From: Ferrigenium kumadai
Lineage (GTDB): Bacteria > Pseudomonadota > Gammaproteobacteria > Burkholderiales > Gallionellaceae
Assembly: GCF_018324385.1 (NCBI RefSeq)
Contig: NZ_AP019536.1
Span: 2,046,001-2,110,000 of the forward strand
Reading direction: 5' to 3'
DNA length: 64,000 nucleotides
Shown: positions 46,842 to 55,889 of the stretch, piece by piece
Layout: each line of letters starts with the position of its first letter
Numbering within the stretch: position 1 is the stretch's first letter
Made by a program: the position numbers and the translations under genes
Notes under the pieces: model-generated
What the model was told of the DNA's origin: nothing
The model's input: only the letters and a program-made list of their open reading frames with translations
The model's database searches: none

Positions 46842-47804
46842 TCAGGCAGCCTTCTTCTTGTTATCGAGTTGCGCAATCACTTCGTCGGCCCATTCCTTCG
46901 GTGCCATCGGGAAGCCCAGGCGTGCGCGGCTGTCGAGATAACTCTGCGCGACGCTGCGCGCCAGGTTGCGGATGCGGCCGATGTAGGCGGCTCGCTCGGT
47001 CACCGAGATCGCGCCGCGCGCATCCAGCAGGTTGAAGGTGTGCGCGGCCTTCAGCACCTGCTCGTAGGCGGGCAGCGCGAGTTGCTGCTCCATCAGGTGT
47101 TTGGCGTTGCCTTCATGCGCCCCGAAGGCCTGCAGCAGGAATTCGACGTTGCTGTGCTCGAAGTTGTAGGTCGATTGCTCGACCTCGTTCTGGTGGTACA
47201 CGTCGCCGTAGGACACACCCTCGGTCCAAGTCAGGTCGTAGACGTTCTCCACGCCCTGCAGGTACATCGCGAGGCGCTCGAGGCCGTAGGTGATCTCGCC
47301 GGTGATCGGCTTGCAGTCGATGCCGCCGACCTGCTGGAAATAGGTGAACTGCGTGACTTCCATGCCGTTCAGCCATACCTCCCAGCCCAGACCCCACGCG
47401 CCCAGCGTCGGGTTCTCCCAGTCGTCCTCGACGAAGCGGATGTCGTTCTGCTTGAGGTCGAAACCCAGCGCTTCCAGCGAGCCGAGATACAGGTCGAGGA
47501 TGTTGGCGGGAGCTGGCTTCAGCACCACCTGGAACTGGTAGTAGTGCTGCAGGCGGTTAGGATTCTCGCCGTAGCGGCCGTCCTTGGGGCGGCGGGAAGG
47601 CTGCACGTAAGCGGCTTTCCAGGGCTCCGGGCCGAGCGAGCGCAGGAAGGTGGCGGTGTGCGAAGTGCCCGCGCCGACTTCCATGTCGTAAGGCTGCAGC
47701 AGCGCGCAGCCCTGCTTGTCCCAGTATTTCTGCAGGGTCAGGATGATTTGCTGAAAGCTGAGCCCTTGGCTCAGCTTCGGTGAAGACTCACTTTTGGTAG
47801 GCAT
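46842..47804 (-). CDS. glyQ: Glycine-tRNA ligase, alpha subunit
   Basis: 320 residues, the catalytic class II alpha chain. [66 protein letters not shown] and [18 protein letters not shown] are highly conserved. ATG 47804 is used; a TTG two codons upstream is possible. A promoter lies upstream, giving a glyQ-glyS-gmhB-plsC-ygjP transcript. Confidence 0.97.
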   Translation of the reverse strand: MPTKSESSPKLSQGLSFQQIILTLQKYWDKQGCALLQPYDMEVGAGTSHTATFLRSLGPEPWKAAYVQPSRRPKDGRYGENPNRLQHYYQFQVVLKPAPANILDLYLGSLEALGFDLKQNDIRFVEDDWENPTLGAWGLGWEVWLNGMEVTQFTYFQQVGGIDCKPITGEITYGLERLAMYLQGVENVYDLTWTEGVSYGDVYHQNEVEQSTYNFEHSNVEFLLQAFGAHEGNAKHLMEQQLALPAYEQVLKAAHTFNLLDARGAISVTERAAYIGRIRNLARSVAQSYLDSRARLGFPMAPKEWADEVIAQLDNKKKAA

Positions 47805-47837
47805 GTGCAAAAAACGACTTGATTTGCGAAAGCGCGC

Positions 47838-47867
47838 ATTTTACTGGTTTTCGGGCGGCAAGGTCAG
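47838..47867 (-). promoter_or_regulatory. Possible glyQ promoter
   Basis: Minus-strand CTGACC (47867-47862), 18-base spacer, TAAAAT (47843-47838), 34 bases before the glyQ ATG. The -35 match is modest. Confidence 0.4.
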
Positions 47868-47921
47868 CACAACGTTCCTCTGGCACGAATATCGGATTGT
47901 CTGTACTAGCTTGAGGAACGG

Positions 47922-49160
47922 CTATTCGGATGCCGGCCTGGCAGCCAATTCCGGCAAGTCCTCATAGCCGAAGAAATACGGGAACACCCTCATGTCTGTC
48001 AGGAGGCCGCCTTCCGAGGGCGGGCGGCTCAAGATCTCGACATCCTCGGGGGTAAGCGGCTTGATCTTTTCGGCATCGCGCAAACGGCTGAAAACACCGT
48101 TCCTCCATTGATACACCTCATCCAGCTTCTGCTGGTAGGTGTACGAGTGGTGATGGTCGTTGAAGTAATCGGCGAATTTGTTTCGTCCCAGATAGATCGG
48201 ATTGGAGCCCTCATAGCCGGTCTTCCGGTAGCTAGCCGGATCGGTATTCAAAAAATGAACCCAGTCGCCGGGCACAAAGTTCTTCGGTGCGATGCGGTAT
48301 TCGATCTTCAGGAGTTTGCCCGGGCGATGCAGCTCTCGCGGATCGAAATCTTTTTCGAAGTCCCACATCCTGCCCGGCTCGATGTACCGCAGCGGATCAT
48401 GGTCGGCCAACAGCCGCTGCTTCACTCGCTCTTGCTGCACGCGATCCTTCTTGATGCGGCGAAAATAGTCCAGCACACCCTGAACCATCAGCAGCTTGCT
48501 GGCCGTGTAGCAACCGATGGAATATTTGTCCTGGTTCATGAAGACATCGTTGAGCGCTTCATGCAGCGGGTATCCCGGCTTTGGGGTGCCATGATCCCAA
48601 TATTTGTCGTTCCATTTCGCAGGGCTGCCGTCGGGCCAAACCCAATTCAGGTCTTCCGCCCAGGCTGTAATGTTCTGGCGTATACCGATGTGTTCCTTCA
48701 GCGCTTGCACGTCGCAGGCATCGCCTTTGAATTCGGTGAGCCGGCCATGCTGAAGCAGCGTCAGCAGGATTTCCTTTTTGGACACGGTGACGACTTTTCG
48801 CTTTTTCCCTTGTTTCGCGGGAAGAAATACGATGGCGTCCCGAATTTGCAACTCCGGCCTGTCATTGACATCAAGCGTGCTGGTATCGCCCTTAGGCGTA
48901 TTCAACGTGTAAACCGCGATGCCGTTCACCCGATCTGTTTTTTTGACAATCAGAGAAGGTGCGACTTTCAGGGTGGACAGATACGCAGACATGCCGGCTT
49001 CGATGGCTTTGAGCCGGGATGGATGACAGGAAAAACGGATGCCTTCGTCGGCAGGGGCATTGATTTGTGCCGCCATGTTTTCCGGATGTTGCGGCGTAAC
49101 GGCGGCTGCGCCGGGAGAGGCGCAAAGAACGACGAGCAGGAACGTCAACGCACGCAACAT
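47922..49160 (-). CDS. Secreted protein resembling protein-glutamine gamma-glutamyltransferase (Tgl)
   Basis: 412 residues with a signal peptide (ALTFLLVVLCASPGAAAV). The C-terminal half resembles Bacillus spore transglutaminase Tgl: a Cys at 217 in YSIGCYTASKLL (compare Tgl FECATA), PGDWVHFLN at 297-305 (compare GDCLYFKNP), and SNPIYLGRNKFADYFND followed by HHH at 336-338 (compare the ENVILLGEDKYFAHG region with the catalytic His). An added N-terminal domain of about 150 residues is not in Bacillus Tgl. If active it would cross-link Gln and Lys side chains outside the cytoplasm. Monocistronic. Function is inferred from motif order only. Confidence 0.58.
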   Translation of the reverse strand: MLRALTFLLVVLCASPGAAAVTPQHPENMAAQINAPADEGIRFSCHPSRLKAIEAGMSAYLSTLKVAPSLIVKKTDRVNGIAVYTLNTPKGDTSTLDVNDRPELQIRDAIVFLPAKQGKKRKVVTVSKKEILLTLLQHGRLTEFKGDACDVQALKEHIGIRQNITAWAEDLNWVWPDGSPAKWNDKYWDHGTPKPGYPLHEALNDVFMNQDKYSIGCYTASKLLMVQGVLDYFRRIKKDRVQQERVKQRLLADHDPLRYIEPGRMWDFEKDFDPRELHRPGKLLKIEYRIAPKNFVPGDWVHFLNTDPASYRKTGYEGSNPIYLGRNKFADYFNDHHHSYTYQQKLDEVYQWRNGVFSRLRDAEKIKPLTPEDVEILSRPPSEGGLLTDMRVFPYFFGYEDLPELAARPASE

Positions 49161-49230
49161 TTGATTGATCTCGCATTTAATGGCTTGGGCATGCCACAGC
49201 GAACGACTCTCATCGACACGACCAGGTAAA

Positions 49231-49491
49231 TCAGGCTGCGACTATCGAGCCGGAGTCGATCAACGCCAGTTTCTCCGCACGGGTCAGTTGCTTGATCGCC
49301 ATCTCGCGCTTCAGCGCGGCGGACTTGTCAGGGCAGCGCTCCATGTACGCCAGTTCGACCGGCCCGCGCGTGCGGGTGTACTTCGCCGCGATCCCGGCGT
49401 TATGCGCCGCAAGGCGCTTGTCGAGATCGTTGGTGATGCCGCAATACAGGGTGCCGTCGGCGCAGCGCAGCAGGTAGCAGACCCAGCTCAC
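49231..49491 (-). CDS. GIY-YIG nuclease family protein (UPF0213/YhbQ-like)
   Basis: 86 residues from GTG 49491, which overlaps the lnt stop (GTGA). The GIY-YIG core reads WVCYLLRCADGTLYCGITNDLDKRLAAHN, then GIAAKYTRTRGPVELAYMERC and a helical end (SAALKREMAIKQLTRAEKLAL), as in the single-domain YhbQ group. The family may act on DNA, but a cellular role is not settled. An in-frame ATG at 49542 lies inside lnt and is less likely. Confidence 0.9.
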   Translation of the reverse strand: MSWVCYLLRCADGTLYCGITNDLDKRLAAHNAGIAAKYTRTRGPVELAYMERCPDKSAALKREMAIKQLTRAEKLALIDSGSIVAA

Positions 49492-51071
49492 CCCTGCTCC
49501 CCCGCCGTGCCTTTTTCCGGCAAAGGCTCGCGCCTCATCCATGCGTAGGCCAGCAGGCCGATCAGCAGCAATACCACTCCGGTATTGCCCAGGCGCACGT
49601 AGGGCGTGATGCCTTCGTAGCCCTGCGCCGTGCCGGACAGCACGCCCTCCTCATGCTGGGGAAGTTTTTTCAGCACCTTGCCGTCCGCGCCGATGATGGA
49701 GGTCACGCCGGTGTTGGTGGCGCGCAGCATCATGCGACCGGTCTCGAGCGCGCGCAGTTGCGCGATCTGGTTGTGCTGTTCGGCGGCATAGGAGTCTCCG
49801 TACCAGGCATCGTTGGTGACGTTGACCAGCAGCGTGGCCTGCGGCAGGGCACGGATGATCTCTTCGCCGAACACGTCTTCGTAACAGATGTTCACGGCGA
49901 CACGCTGCCCCGCGACTTCCAGCGGTTTCTGGCGCTCGCCGCCGCGGGCAAGGTCGCCCATCGGGATGTTCAGCACGTCGTTGATTAGCGGCCCCAGGAC
50001 GTAGCGCAACGGAATGAATTCTCCGAATGGCACCAGGTGCTCCTTGCGGTAGTGCTGTTCTTCCGCCGAGCCCAGCGTGAACACGCTGTTATAGAACCCC
50101 TTCTCGTCGTGCTCGAATGCGCCTACCAGCATGTCACCGTCGTTCATCCTCGCATGCTGACGCAATTGCTCGACCAGGCTGGGCGGCACTTCTTCGCGCA
50201 GCAGCGGGAATGCCGTCTCGGGCAGGACGGTCAGTCGCGCCTCGCCCTGTGTCACCAGGCGGCGGTAGGTCTCCAGCGTGCCGACCAGTGCGTCCTGGTT
50301 GAACTTGATGTCCTGCGCGATGTTGCCCTGCACCAGCGCCACGCCGAACGGCTCGCCTTGCGGCTGCGTCCACGCGACGCTACGCAAGGCCGCACCGCCG
50401 ACCCACAACACAACGAGCACCGCCAGGGCGATGCGCCCCTGCCGGTTCCAGCGTTCCAGCCAAAGCGTGGTCAGCAAACCGGCGCTGACCGCCGCCACCA
50501 GCGACACACCATACACACCAAGCACCGGCGCATAACCTGCGAGCGAGCTATCGCTGTGGGCATAGCCCAGCGTCAGCCACGGGAAGCCGGTGAAGATCAG
50601 GCCGCGCACCCACTCCACCAACACCCACGCCGCGGGCATCAGCACGCCCAGCGCGACCTGCACGGGGATGCGGAACGTCACATCGGGGTGCGGGCGCTTT
50701 TCCTCTTCTGGACTCCAGAACACCGCGCCCCTCCAGGCCGGAAAACGCGCCTGCACGAAACCCGCCAGCGCAGGGAATAAGGCGAGGAAAGCAGCAAACA
50801 GCAGCGTCGCGGGCAAAGCCAGCCACAGCGGCATGCCGCCGTAATCGTGCAGCGCGACGTAGATCCAGCCGATGCCCGCGGTGAACAAGCCGAAGCCGAA
50901 CGCGAAGCCCAGCCATCCTGCTGCGCGAGGTGTAGCGGCGCGTGCCCACAAAACGAACAGCACGGCGAGCGCCAGCACCGGCACGGGAAACAGGCCGAAC
51001 GGCGCGAAGCCAAGCACGCACACCAAACCGGCGGCGAAGGCGGCGATCAGGGATTGATATTTTTTGAACAT
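49488..51071 (-). CDS. lnt: Apolipoprotein N-acyltransferase
   Basis: Adds the third acyl chain to lipoproteins. 527 residues: about seven membrane helices, then the nitrilase domain with the triad Glu (VLPETAFPLL), Lys (HYRKEHLVPFGEFIPLR) and Cys (VNICYEDVFG), and NVTNDAWYGDSYAAEQH. A polar stretch (WSPEEEKRPHPDVTFRIPVQ) in a loop between helices is longer than I expect for the family. ATG 51071 is the start. The normal neighbour corC is present but separated by a gene on the other strand. Confidence 0.95.
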   Translation of the reverse strand: MFKKYQSLIAAFAAGLVCVLGFAPFGLFPVPVLALAVLFVLWARAATPRAAGWLGFAFGFGLFTAGIGWIYVALHDYGGMPLWLALPATLLFAAFLALFPALAGFVQARFPAWRGAVFWSPEEEKRPHPDVTFRIPVQVALGVLMPAAWVLVEWVRGLIFTGFPWLTLGYAHSDSSLAGYAPVLGVYGVSLVAAVSAGLLTTLWLERWNRQGRIALAVLVVLWVGGAALRSVAWTQPQGEPFGVALVQGNIAQDIKFNQDALVGTLETYRRLVTQGEARLTVLPETAFPLLREEVPPSLVEQLRQHARMNDGDMLVGAFEHDEKGFYNSVFTLGSAEEQHYRKEHLVPFGEFIPLRYVLGPLINDVLNIPMGDLARGGERQKPLEVAGQRVAVNICYEDVFGEEIIRALPQATLLVNVTNDAWYGDSYAAEQHNQIAQLRALETGRMMLRATNTGVTSIIGADGKVLKKLPQHEEGVLSGTAQGYEGITPYVRLGNTGVVLLLIGLLAYAWMRREPLPEKGTAGEQG

Positions 51072-51173
51072 CGAACGAACTAGCCTCAAATGAGTCGTCA
51101 AGAATAACCGATTCCGCCCGGGGCGGCATTTTGTGATTAAATCGCCCCCCAATCACTCAGAACACCTCACCCC

Positions 51174-51905
51174 ATGGAAAAAGTCCGCCTCTCCAAACGC
51201 ATGTCCGAACTCGGTCTGTGCTCGCGCCGCGAAGCCGACAGTTACATCGAAAAGGGCTGGGTGCAGGTGGACGGCGAAACGGTCAGTGAACTAGGCAGCA
51301 AGGTCTATCCGCACCAGCAGATAACCCTTCGCAACGCGGCACAAGCGTCGCAGCAGCAGCGCGTGACCATCCTGCTCAACAAGCCCATCGGCTATGTCTC
51401 CGGACAGGCCGAGCACAACTACAAACCGGCAAGCACCCTGCTGGATGCCTCGACGCGCTGGGCCGAAGACACTTCGCCGCTGCGCTTCCATCGCAGCCAG
51501 CTGGTGGGGCTCGCCCCTGCAGGCCGCCTCGACATCGACTCGACCGGCCTGCTGGTGCTCACGCAGGACGGTCGCATCGCCAAGCAGCTGATCGGCGAAG
51601 ATTCCAAAGTGGACAAGGAATACCTGGTGCGCGTACAGGGCAAGCTGGAGGGCGGCGGGCTGGCGCTGCTCAACCACGGCCTCAAACTGGACGGCGAATA
51701 TCTCAAACCCGCGAAGGTGACCTGGCAGAACGAGGACCAGCTGCGCTTCGTGCTGCGCGAAGGCAAGAAACGCCAGATCCGCCGCATGTGCGAACTGGTC
51801 GGATTGAAGGTGACCGGCCTGAAACGCATCCGCATCGGCAAGGTAAAGCTGGGAAATCTGCCGCTGGGGCAGTGGCGCTACCTGGGCGAGAACGAGCAGT
51901 TCTGA
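51174..51905 (+). CDS. rluF: 23S rRNA pseudouridine synthase, RsuA/RluF family
   Basis: 243 residues: S4 domain ([31 protein letters not shown]), then the catalytic domain with [12 protein letters not shown], the active Asp in [28 protein letters not shown] and [27 protein letters not shown]. The sequence fits RluF, which modifies U2604, better than RsuA or RluB; the target base is inferred. It lies on the plus strand between lnt and corC. Confidence 0.85.
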   Translation: MEKVRLSKRMSELGLCSRREADSYIEKGWVQVDGETVSELGSKVYPHQQITLRNAAQASQQQRVTILLNKPIGYVSGQAEHNYKPASTLLDASTRWAEDTSPLRFHRSQLVGLAPAGRLDIDSTGLLVLTQDGRIAKQLIGEDSKVDKEYLVRVQGKLEGGGLALLNHGLKLDGEYLKPAKVTWQNEDQLRFVLREGKKRQIRRMCELVGLKVTGLKRIRIGKVKLGNLPLGQWRYLGENEQF

Positions 51906-51906
51906 C

Positions 51907-51984
51907 GTAGGGGCGGGTTTCAAACCCGCCCTTTTGTTCGGCGCAATATCCGGAAATCCGGGCGGGTCTGAGACCCGCCCCTAC
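51907..51984 (+). repeat. REPIN-like double palindrome, copy 2
   Basis: GTAGGGGCGGGTTT/AAACCCGCCC hairpin, 29-base spacer, GGGCGGGTCTGAGACCCGCCC and CCCTAC. The arms are almost identical to copy 1 at 40.9 kb while the spacers differ. The corC stop is read from its right end, and the rluF stop is one base before its left end. Confidence 0.87.
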
Positions 51985-52820
51985 AGGACCTCTTCGGTCT
52001 TCTTGCGCTCGACCAGCAGCGAATACAGCCTGCGGCTGTCGGCGCGCAGCACGGTGAAGGTCAGGTCGCCGAGATGGATGTGCGCACCGCGCTTGGGCAG
52101 CTGCCCGGCAGCCTTGAGCACCAGTCCTCCCACCGTGTCGCATTCCTCGTCGCTGAATTCGGTGCCGAGGACCTCGTTGAAGTCGGCGATCTTGGTGTCG
52201 GCCTTGACGCGCCAGTTACCTGCGCCATCAGGGATGATGTTGTCCTCATCCTCGTCGAAATCGTATTCGTCCTCGATGTCGCCGACGATCTGTTCCAGCA
52301 CGTCCTCGATGGTCACCATCCCGGACACACCGCCGTATTCGTCCGCCACCAGTGCGATGTGGTTTCGGTTGCTGCGGAAGTCGCGCAGCAGCACGTTCAG
52401 GCGTTTGGACTCGGGCACGAACACAGCCGGGCGCAGCATGTCACGCACGTTGAACTCCTCGCCCGCGTAATAGCGCAGCAGGTCCTTCGCCAGCAGGATG
52501 CCGATGATGTTGTCCTTGTCGCCGTCGATGACGGGGAAACGCGAGTGTGCGGTCTCGATCACGAAGGGGATGAACTTCTCGGGCGACTCGCTGATGTCGA
52601 TGACGTCCATCTGAGCGCGCGGGATCATGATCTCGCGCACCGGTCGCTCGGACACCTGCAGCACGCCTTCCATCATGGACAGCGCGTCGGCGTCGAGCAG
52701 ATTGTGTTCGTAGGCGGAGTGCAGCAGTTTGACCAGTTGCTCGCGGTCTTCAGGTTCGCGCAGCAACAGTGCGGAAAGGCGTTCTAACAGGCTGGGTTTG
52801 TTACTCTCGGGTGAGTCCAT
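51981..52820 (-). CDS. corC: CorC/HlyC family CBS-domain protein (YbeX)
   Basis: 279 residues: two CBS domains (about 65-185, with IMIPRAQMDVIDI and VFVPESKRLNVLLRDFRSNRNHIALVADEYGGVSGMVTIEDVLEQIVGDIEDEYD) and a C-terminal CorC_HlyC transporter-associated domain (WRVKADTKIADFNEVLG to the end). YbeX is linked to ribosome health and magnesium or cobalt resistance. Order miaB-phoH-ybeY-corC is conserved. Its TAG comes from the REPIN-like repeat. Confidence 0.93.
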   Translation of the reverse strand: MDSPESNKPSLLERLSALLLREPEDREQLVKLLHSAYEHNLLDADALSMMEGVLQVSERPVREIMIPRAQMDVIDISESPEKFIPFVIETAHSRFPVIDGDKDNIIGILLAKDLLRYYAGEEFNVRDMLRPAVFVPESKRLNVLLRDFRSNRNHIALVADEYGGVSGMVTIEDVLEQIVGDIEDEYDFDEDEDNIIPDGAGNWRVKADTKIADFNEVLGTEFSDEECDTVGGLVLKAAGQLPKRGAHIHLGDLTFTVLRADSRRLYSLLVERKKTEEVL

Positions 52821-52828
52821 TTAGTGCT

Positions 52829-53278
52829 TTAAGTTTCCTGATAAGGATCGGGGTGGCGCAATTTTAACATCAGCCGCGTTTCCAGCGCTTCCATCTCGGC
52901 GGCATCGGCATCGTTCTCATGGTCGTAGCCCTGCAGGTGCAGCAGCGCATGGATGGTCATGTGCGCATAGTGCGCCAGCAGATCCTTATGCTGCTCTCGC
53001 GCCTCGCGCTCCACCACGGGCGCGCAGACGATCACATCGCCGTACAGCAGCTCATCGTCATAAACGAACGTCAACACATTGGTCGGATAGTCCTTGCCGC
53101 GATACCCCTTGTTCAGTTCGCGCCCCTCGACCTCGTCGACAATACGCAGCGTCAGGCTCACGTCGCGCTGCAGCGCAGCCTTGACCCAGCGACGGAACTG
53201 CGGCCGAGTCGGCAGATGCGCCGATTCGCTGGCGTATTGCACGGCCAGGGAGAGTTTGGGTAGCGTAGTCTTATGCAT
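52829..53278 (-). CDS. ybeY: Endoribonuclease YbeY
   Basis: 149 residues. The zinc motif HALLHLQGYDH (H-x3-H-x5-H) is intact, preceded by NKGYRGKDYPTNVLTFVYDD and GDVIVCAPVVEREA. YbeY takes part in 16S rRNA 3'-end maturation and ribosome quality control. ATG 53278 is used, overlapping the phoH end by 8 bases; an earlier in-frame ATG lies deeper within phoH. Confidence 0.95.
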   Translation of the reverse strand: MHKTTLPKLSLAVQYASESAHLPTRPQFRRWVKAALQRDVSLTLRIVDEVEGRELNKGYRGKDYPTNVLTFVYDDELLYGDVIVCAPVVEREAREQHKDLLAHYAHMTIHALLHLQGYDHENDADAAEMEALETRLMLKLRHPDPYQET

Positions 53279-54236
53279 TTCTTTTCTCTTCATAGCGCTC
53301 ATAGGCCGTAACGATCTTCTGCACCAGAGGATGGCGCACCACATCCTCGGCGAGGAATTCGCTGAACGCGATGCCGCGCACATCCTCCAGCACGTGGCGC
53401 GCCTCGACCAGCCCGCTTTTCTGTCCGCGCGCCAGGTCGATCTGCGTGACGTCGCCGGTGATGACCGCCTTGCTGCCGAAACCGATGCGGGTCAGGAACA
53501 TCTTCATCTGTTCCGGCGTGGTGTTCTGTGCCTCGTCGAGGATGATGAATGAGTGGTTCAGCGTGCGCCCGCGCATGTAGGCCAGCGGTGCGATCTCGAT
53601 CACGCCGCGCTCGAAGGCGCGGCTGACCTTCTCCAACCCCATCAAGTCGTACAACGCGTCGTACAACGGACGCAGATAAGGATCGACTTTCTGCGTAAGG
53701 TCGCCGGGCAGGAAGCCGAGTTTCTCGCCGGCCTCGACCGCCGGCCGAACCAACACCAGACGGCGCACCGTCTCGCGCTGCAGCGCATCCACTGCACAGG
53801 CCACGGCGAGATAGGTCTTGCCGGTGCCGGCCGGACCGACGCCGAAGGTGATGTCATGTTCCTGTATCGCCTGCAGATAACTATTCTGGCGCGGCGTGCG
53901 CCCGCGAATCTCGGCCTTGCGCGTCATCAGCAACGGAATGAAGTCATTGGAAGGCTGGGGTTCGGTGCGCCACTTCATCGCCTCGATCAATCCGAGCTGC
54001 AGACGCTCCAGCGTGATGTCGTGCTTCGCCTCGCGGTAGAAATCCTGCAGCACCTCGCGTGCCAGTTCCGCCTGCGCGCCCTGCACGCTGAAGTGCTCGC
54101 CGCGCCGTGCGATGGTAACTTCCAGCGCCGTCTCGATTTGGCGCAGGTTTTCGTCCAGCGGGCCGCACAGGTGCGCCAGCCGCTGGTTGTCCAGCGGCTC
54201 GAGTGCGAATTGCAACGTATGGATCTCTGTATTCAT
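53271..54236 (-). CDS. ybeZ: PhoH-like ATPase (YbeZ)
   Basis: 321 residues. Walker A is VGPAGTGKTYLA, Walker B FIILDEAQNTTPEQMK, with TRIGFGSKAVITGDVTQIDL and GRTPRQNSYLQAI also typical. The N-terminal KH-like region precedes the ATPase. YbeZ works with YbeY in RNA metabolism. ATG 54236 overlaps the miaB stop (TGATG). Confidence 0.95.
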   Translation of the reverse strand: MNTEIHTLQFALEPLDNQRLAHLCGPLDENLRQIETALEVTIARRGEHFSVQGAQAELAREVLQDFYREAKHDITLERLQLGLIEAMKWRTEPQPSNDFIPLLMTRKAEIRGRTPRQNSYLQAIQEHDITFGVGPAGTGKTYLAVACAVDALQRETVRRLVLVRPAVEAGEKLGFLPGDLTQKVDPYLRPLYDALYDLMGLEKVSRAFERGVIEIAPLAYMRGRTLNHSFIILDEAQNTTPEQMKMFLTRIGFGSKAVITGDVTQIDLARGQKSGLVEARHVLEDVRGIAFSEFLAEDVVRHPLVQKIVTAYERYEEKRNA

Positions 54237-55591
54237 CAAGATGCGCTCAATACTAACTCACCACGCAATGTGTGTCTCACCACCTCGGTGATCTTCACCT
54301 CGACGAAGCGGCCGATCATGGCCTGCGATCTGGTTATATCGGGCGAGCCGCGAAAATTCACCACGCGGTTGTTGTCGGTGCGCCCCGCCAGCTCCTGTGC
54401 ATCTTTCTTCGATGTGCCCTCGACCAGCACGCGCTGTACTGTGCCCAACATCGCTTGCGCGACTTCATTTTCCAGTTCCGTGATGCGATCCTGCAAGCGC
54501 TTCAGGCGCGCAGCCTTCACCTCATGCGGGGTATCATCGTGCAGCTCGGCAGCAGGCGTTCCTGGACGCGGGCTATACAGGTAACTGAAACTGACGTCGA
54601 AGCCAACCTCCTCGATCAGCTTCATCGTTGCCTCGAAATCCTGCTCGGTCTCGCCTGGAAATCCGACGATAAAATCCGAAGTGATGCTGATGTCGGGACG
54701 CGCCGCACGCACCTGGCGAATAATGGATTTGTATTCCAGCACGGTGTGGCCGCGTTTCATCGCCGCCAGAACTCGATCCGAACCGGACTGCACCGGCAGG
54801 TGCAGATGACTGACCAGCTTGGGCGTGTTCGCGTAAACATCGATCAGTCGCCGCGTCATTTCCTTGGGATGCGAGGTGGTGTAGCGCAGACGCTCCACAC
54901 CATCCAGCGCCGCGATGGCCTGCAACAGGAACGCGAAATCCACTATGTCGTCGCCGTCGTCGATCGCGCCGCGGTAGGCGTTCACATTCTGGCCCAGCAG
55001 GGTGATCTCCTTCACGCCCTGAGCGACCAACTCCTCCACGTCACGCATCACGTCGGCAAACGGGCGCGACACTTCCTCGCCACGCGTATAGGGCACCACA
55101 CAGAATGTGCAATACTTGCTGCAGCCCTCCATGATGGCAACGAAAGCCGCGCCGGATGCCGTTTCTGCTGACGGCAGATGATCGAACTTCTCGATCTCGG
55201 GGAAGCTGATATCCACCTGCGGCAGCCCGGTTTCGCGCCGCGCCTGAAGGAGCTGCGGCAGTCGATGCAGCGTCTGCGGGCCGAACACCACGTCCACATA
55301 GGGCGCGCGCTTGACGATGGCCTCGCCCTCTTGGCTCGCCACGCAGCCGCCCACGCCGATCAGCAGGCCCGGTTTTGCCTGTTTCAGCGGACGCACGCGC
55401 CCCAGATCGGAAAACACCTTTTCCTCGGCCTTCTCGCGGATCGAGCAGGTATTGAACAGGATGACGTCGGCCTCTTCCGGCTTGTCGGTCTGCTCCATGC
55501 CCTCGCAGGCACGCAGGACATCCGCCATCTTGTCCGAGTCATACTCGTTCATCTGGCAACCGTAGGTCTTTATATAGAGTTTCGTTAACAC
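54236..55591 (-). CDS. miaB: tRNA-2-methylthio-N6-dimethylallyladenosine synthase
   Basis: Radical-SAM methylthiotransferase for A37 of tRNA. 451 residues: N-terminal cluster domain ([48 protein letters not shown]), radical SAM motif [25 protein letters not shown], and C-terminal TRAM domain ([26 protein letters not shown]). The start is GTG 55591, eleven bases after AGGA, because it aligns with other MiaB starts. It heads the miaB-phoH-ybeY-corC unit. Confidence 0.95.
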   Translation of the reverse strand: MLTKLYIKTYGCQMNEYDSDKMADVLRACEGMEQTDKPEEADVILFNTCSIREKAEEKVFSDLGRVRPLKQAKPGLLIGVGGCVASQEGEAIVKRAPYVDVVFGPQTLHRLPQLLQARRETGLPQVDISFPEIEKFDHLPSAETASGAAFVAIMEGCSKYCTFCVVPYTRGEEVSRPFADVMRDVEELVAQGVKEITLLGQNVNAYRGAIDDGDDIVDFAFLLQAIAALDGVERLRYTTSHPKEMTRRLIDVYANTPKLVSHLHLPVQSGSDRVLAAMKRGHTVLEYKSIIRQVRAARPDISITSDFIVGFPGETEQDFEATMKLIEEVGFDVSFSYLYSPRPGTPAAELHDDTPHEVKAARLKRLQDRITELENEVAQAMLGTVQRVLVEGTSKKDAQELAGRTDNNRVVNFRGSPDITRSQAMIGRFVEVKITEVVRHTLRGELVLSAS

Positions 55592-55645
55592 GCTGTATCG
55601 ATTCCTGAATTCCTGAAGATTTCCATCAAACCCGACCTGCTTAAT

Positions 55646-55736
55646 CCACAATTAAATTGTGGGAATTGTCGACAAAAATGCTTGTATAATAAAAAAAGCT
55701 TTAGTCGGCTATTGTCTTTAATTTAGTCAACTATTG
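55646..55736 (+). promoter_or_regulatory. Complex control region of the first small membrane peptide
   Basis: Four elements in order: a perfect dyad CCACAATT-A-AATTGTGG (55646-55662); a perfect 10-base palindrome TTGTCGACAA (55666-55675); TATAAT (55685-55690) with no good -35 at the proper distance; and two direct repeats TTAGTCGGCTATTG (55701-55714) and TTAGTCAACTATTG (55723-55736), 22 bases apart. The first dyad is centred about 43 bases before the expected start of transcription, as for an activator. The repeats each fit the half-site YAGTCRRSTAT of type 1 IscR sites. Confidence 0.6.
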
Positions 55737-55784
55737 CCACCGCAAGTGTCATCAAAACTTAAACACTTTCAAGGGAGAGAAAAC

Positions 55785-55877
55785 ATGTCGATTATTGCAG
55801 ACGTAGCATCTATTGGTACCGCATTGTTCTCAGTTGCATTTGCCGTGTGGATCACCATCCAGCTCTTCAAGAGCTAA
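55785..55877 (+). CDS. 30-residue single-pass membrane peptide, paralogue 1
   Basis: ATG 55785 follows AAGGGAGAGAAAAC and opens 30 codons. The peptide begins MSIIADVASIGTALFSV, continues AFAVWITIQLF and ends KS: a short polar start, one membrane helix of about 20 residues (8-27) and a basic tail. It is 17/30 identical to the 32-residue product 190 bases downstream, which argues strongly that both are real. A complex promoter precedes it and a strong terminator follows. I recognise no family; small subunits or regulators of membrane complexes are the natural comparison. Confidence 0.82.
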   Translation: MSIIADVASIGTALFSVAFAVWITIQLFKS

Positions 55878-55889
55878 GCAGAAACTTAT

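Noticed and set aside
44675..47035. A 786-codon open frame on the plus strand opposite glyS
   Set aside because: It mirrors the glyS frame and has the composition of a shadow frame; GlyS is unmistakable on the other strand.
55701..55736. A complete type 1 IscR operator
   Set aside because: Only the right half-site pattern is met, twice in direct orientation. The inverted left half is missing, so I report half-site matches only.
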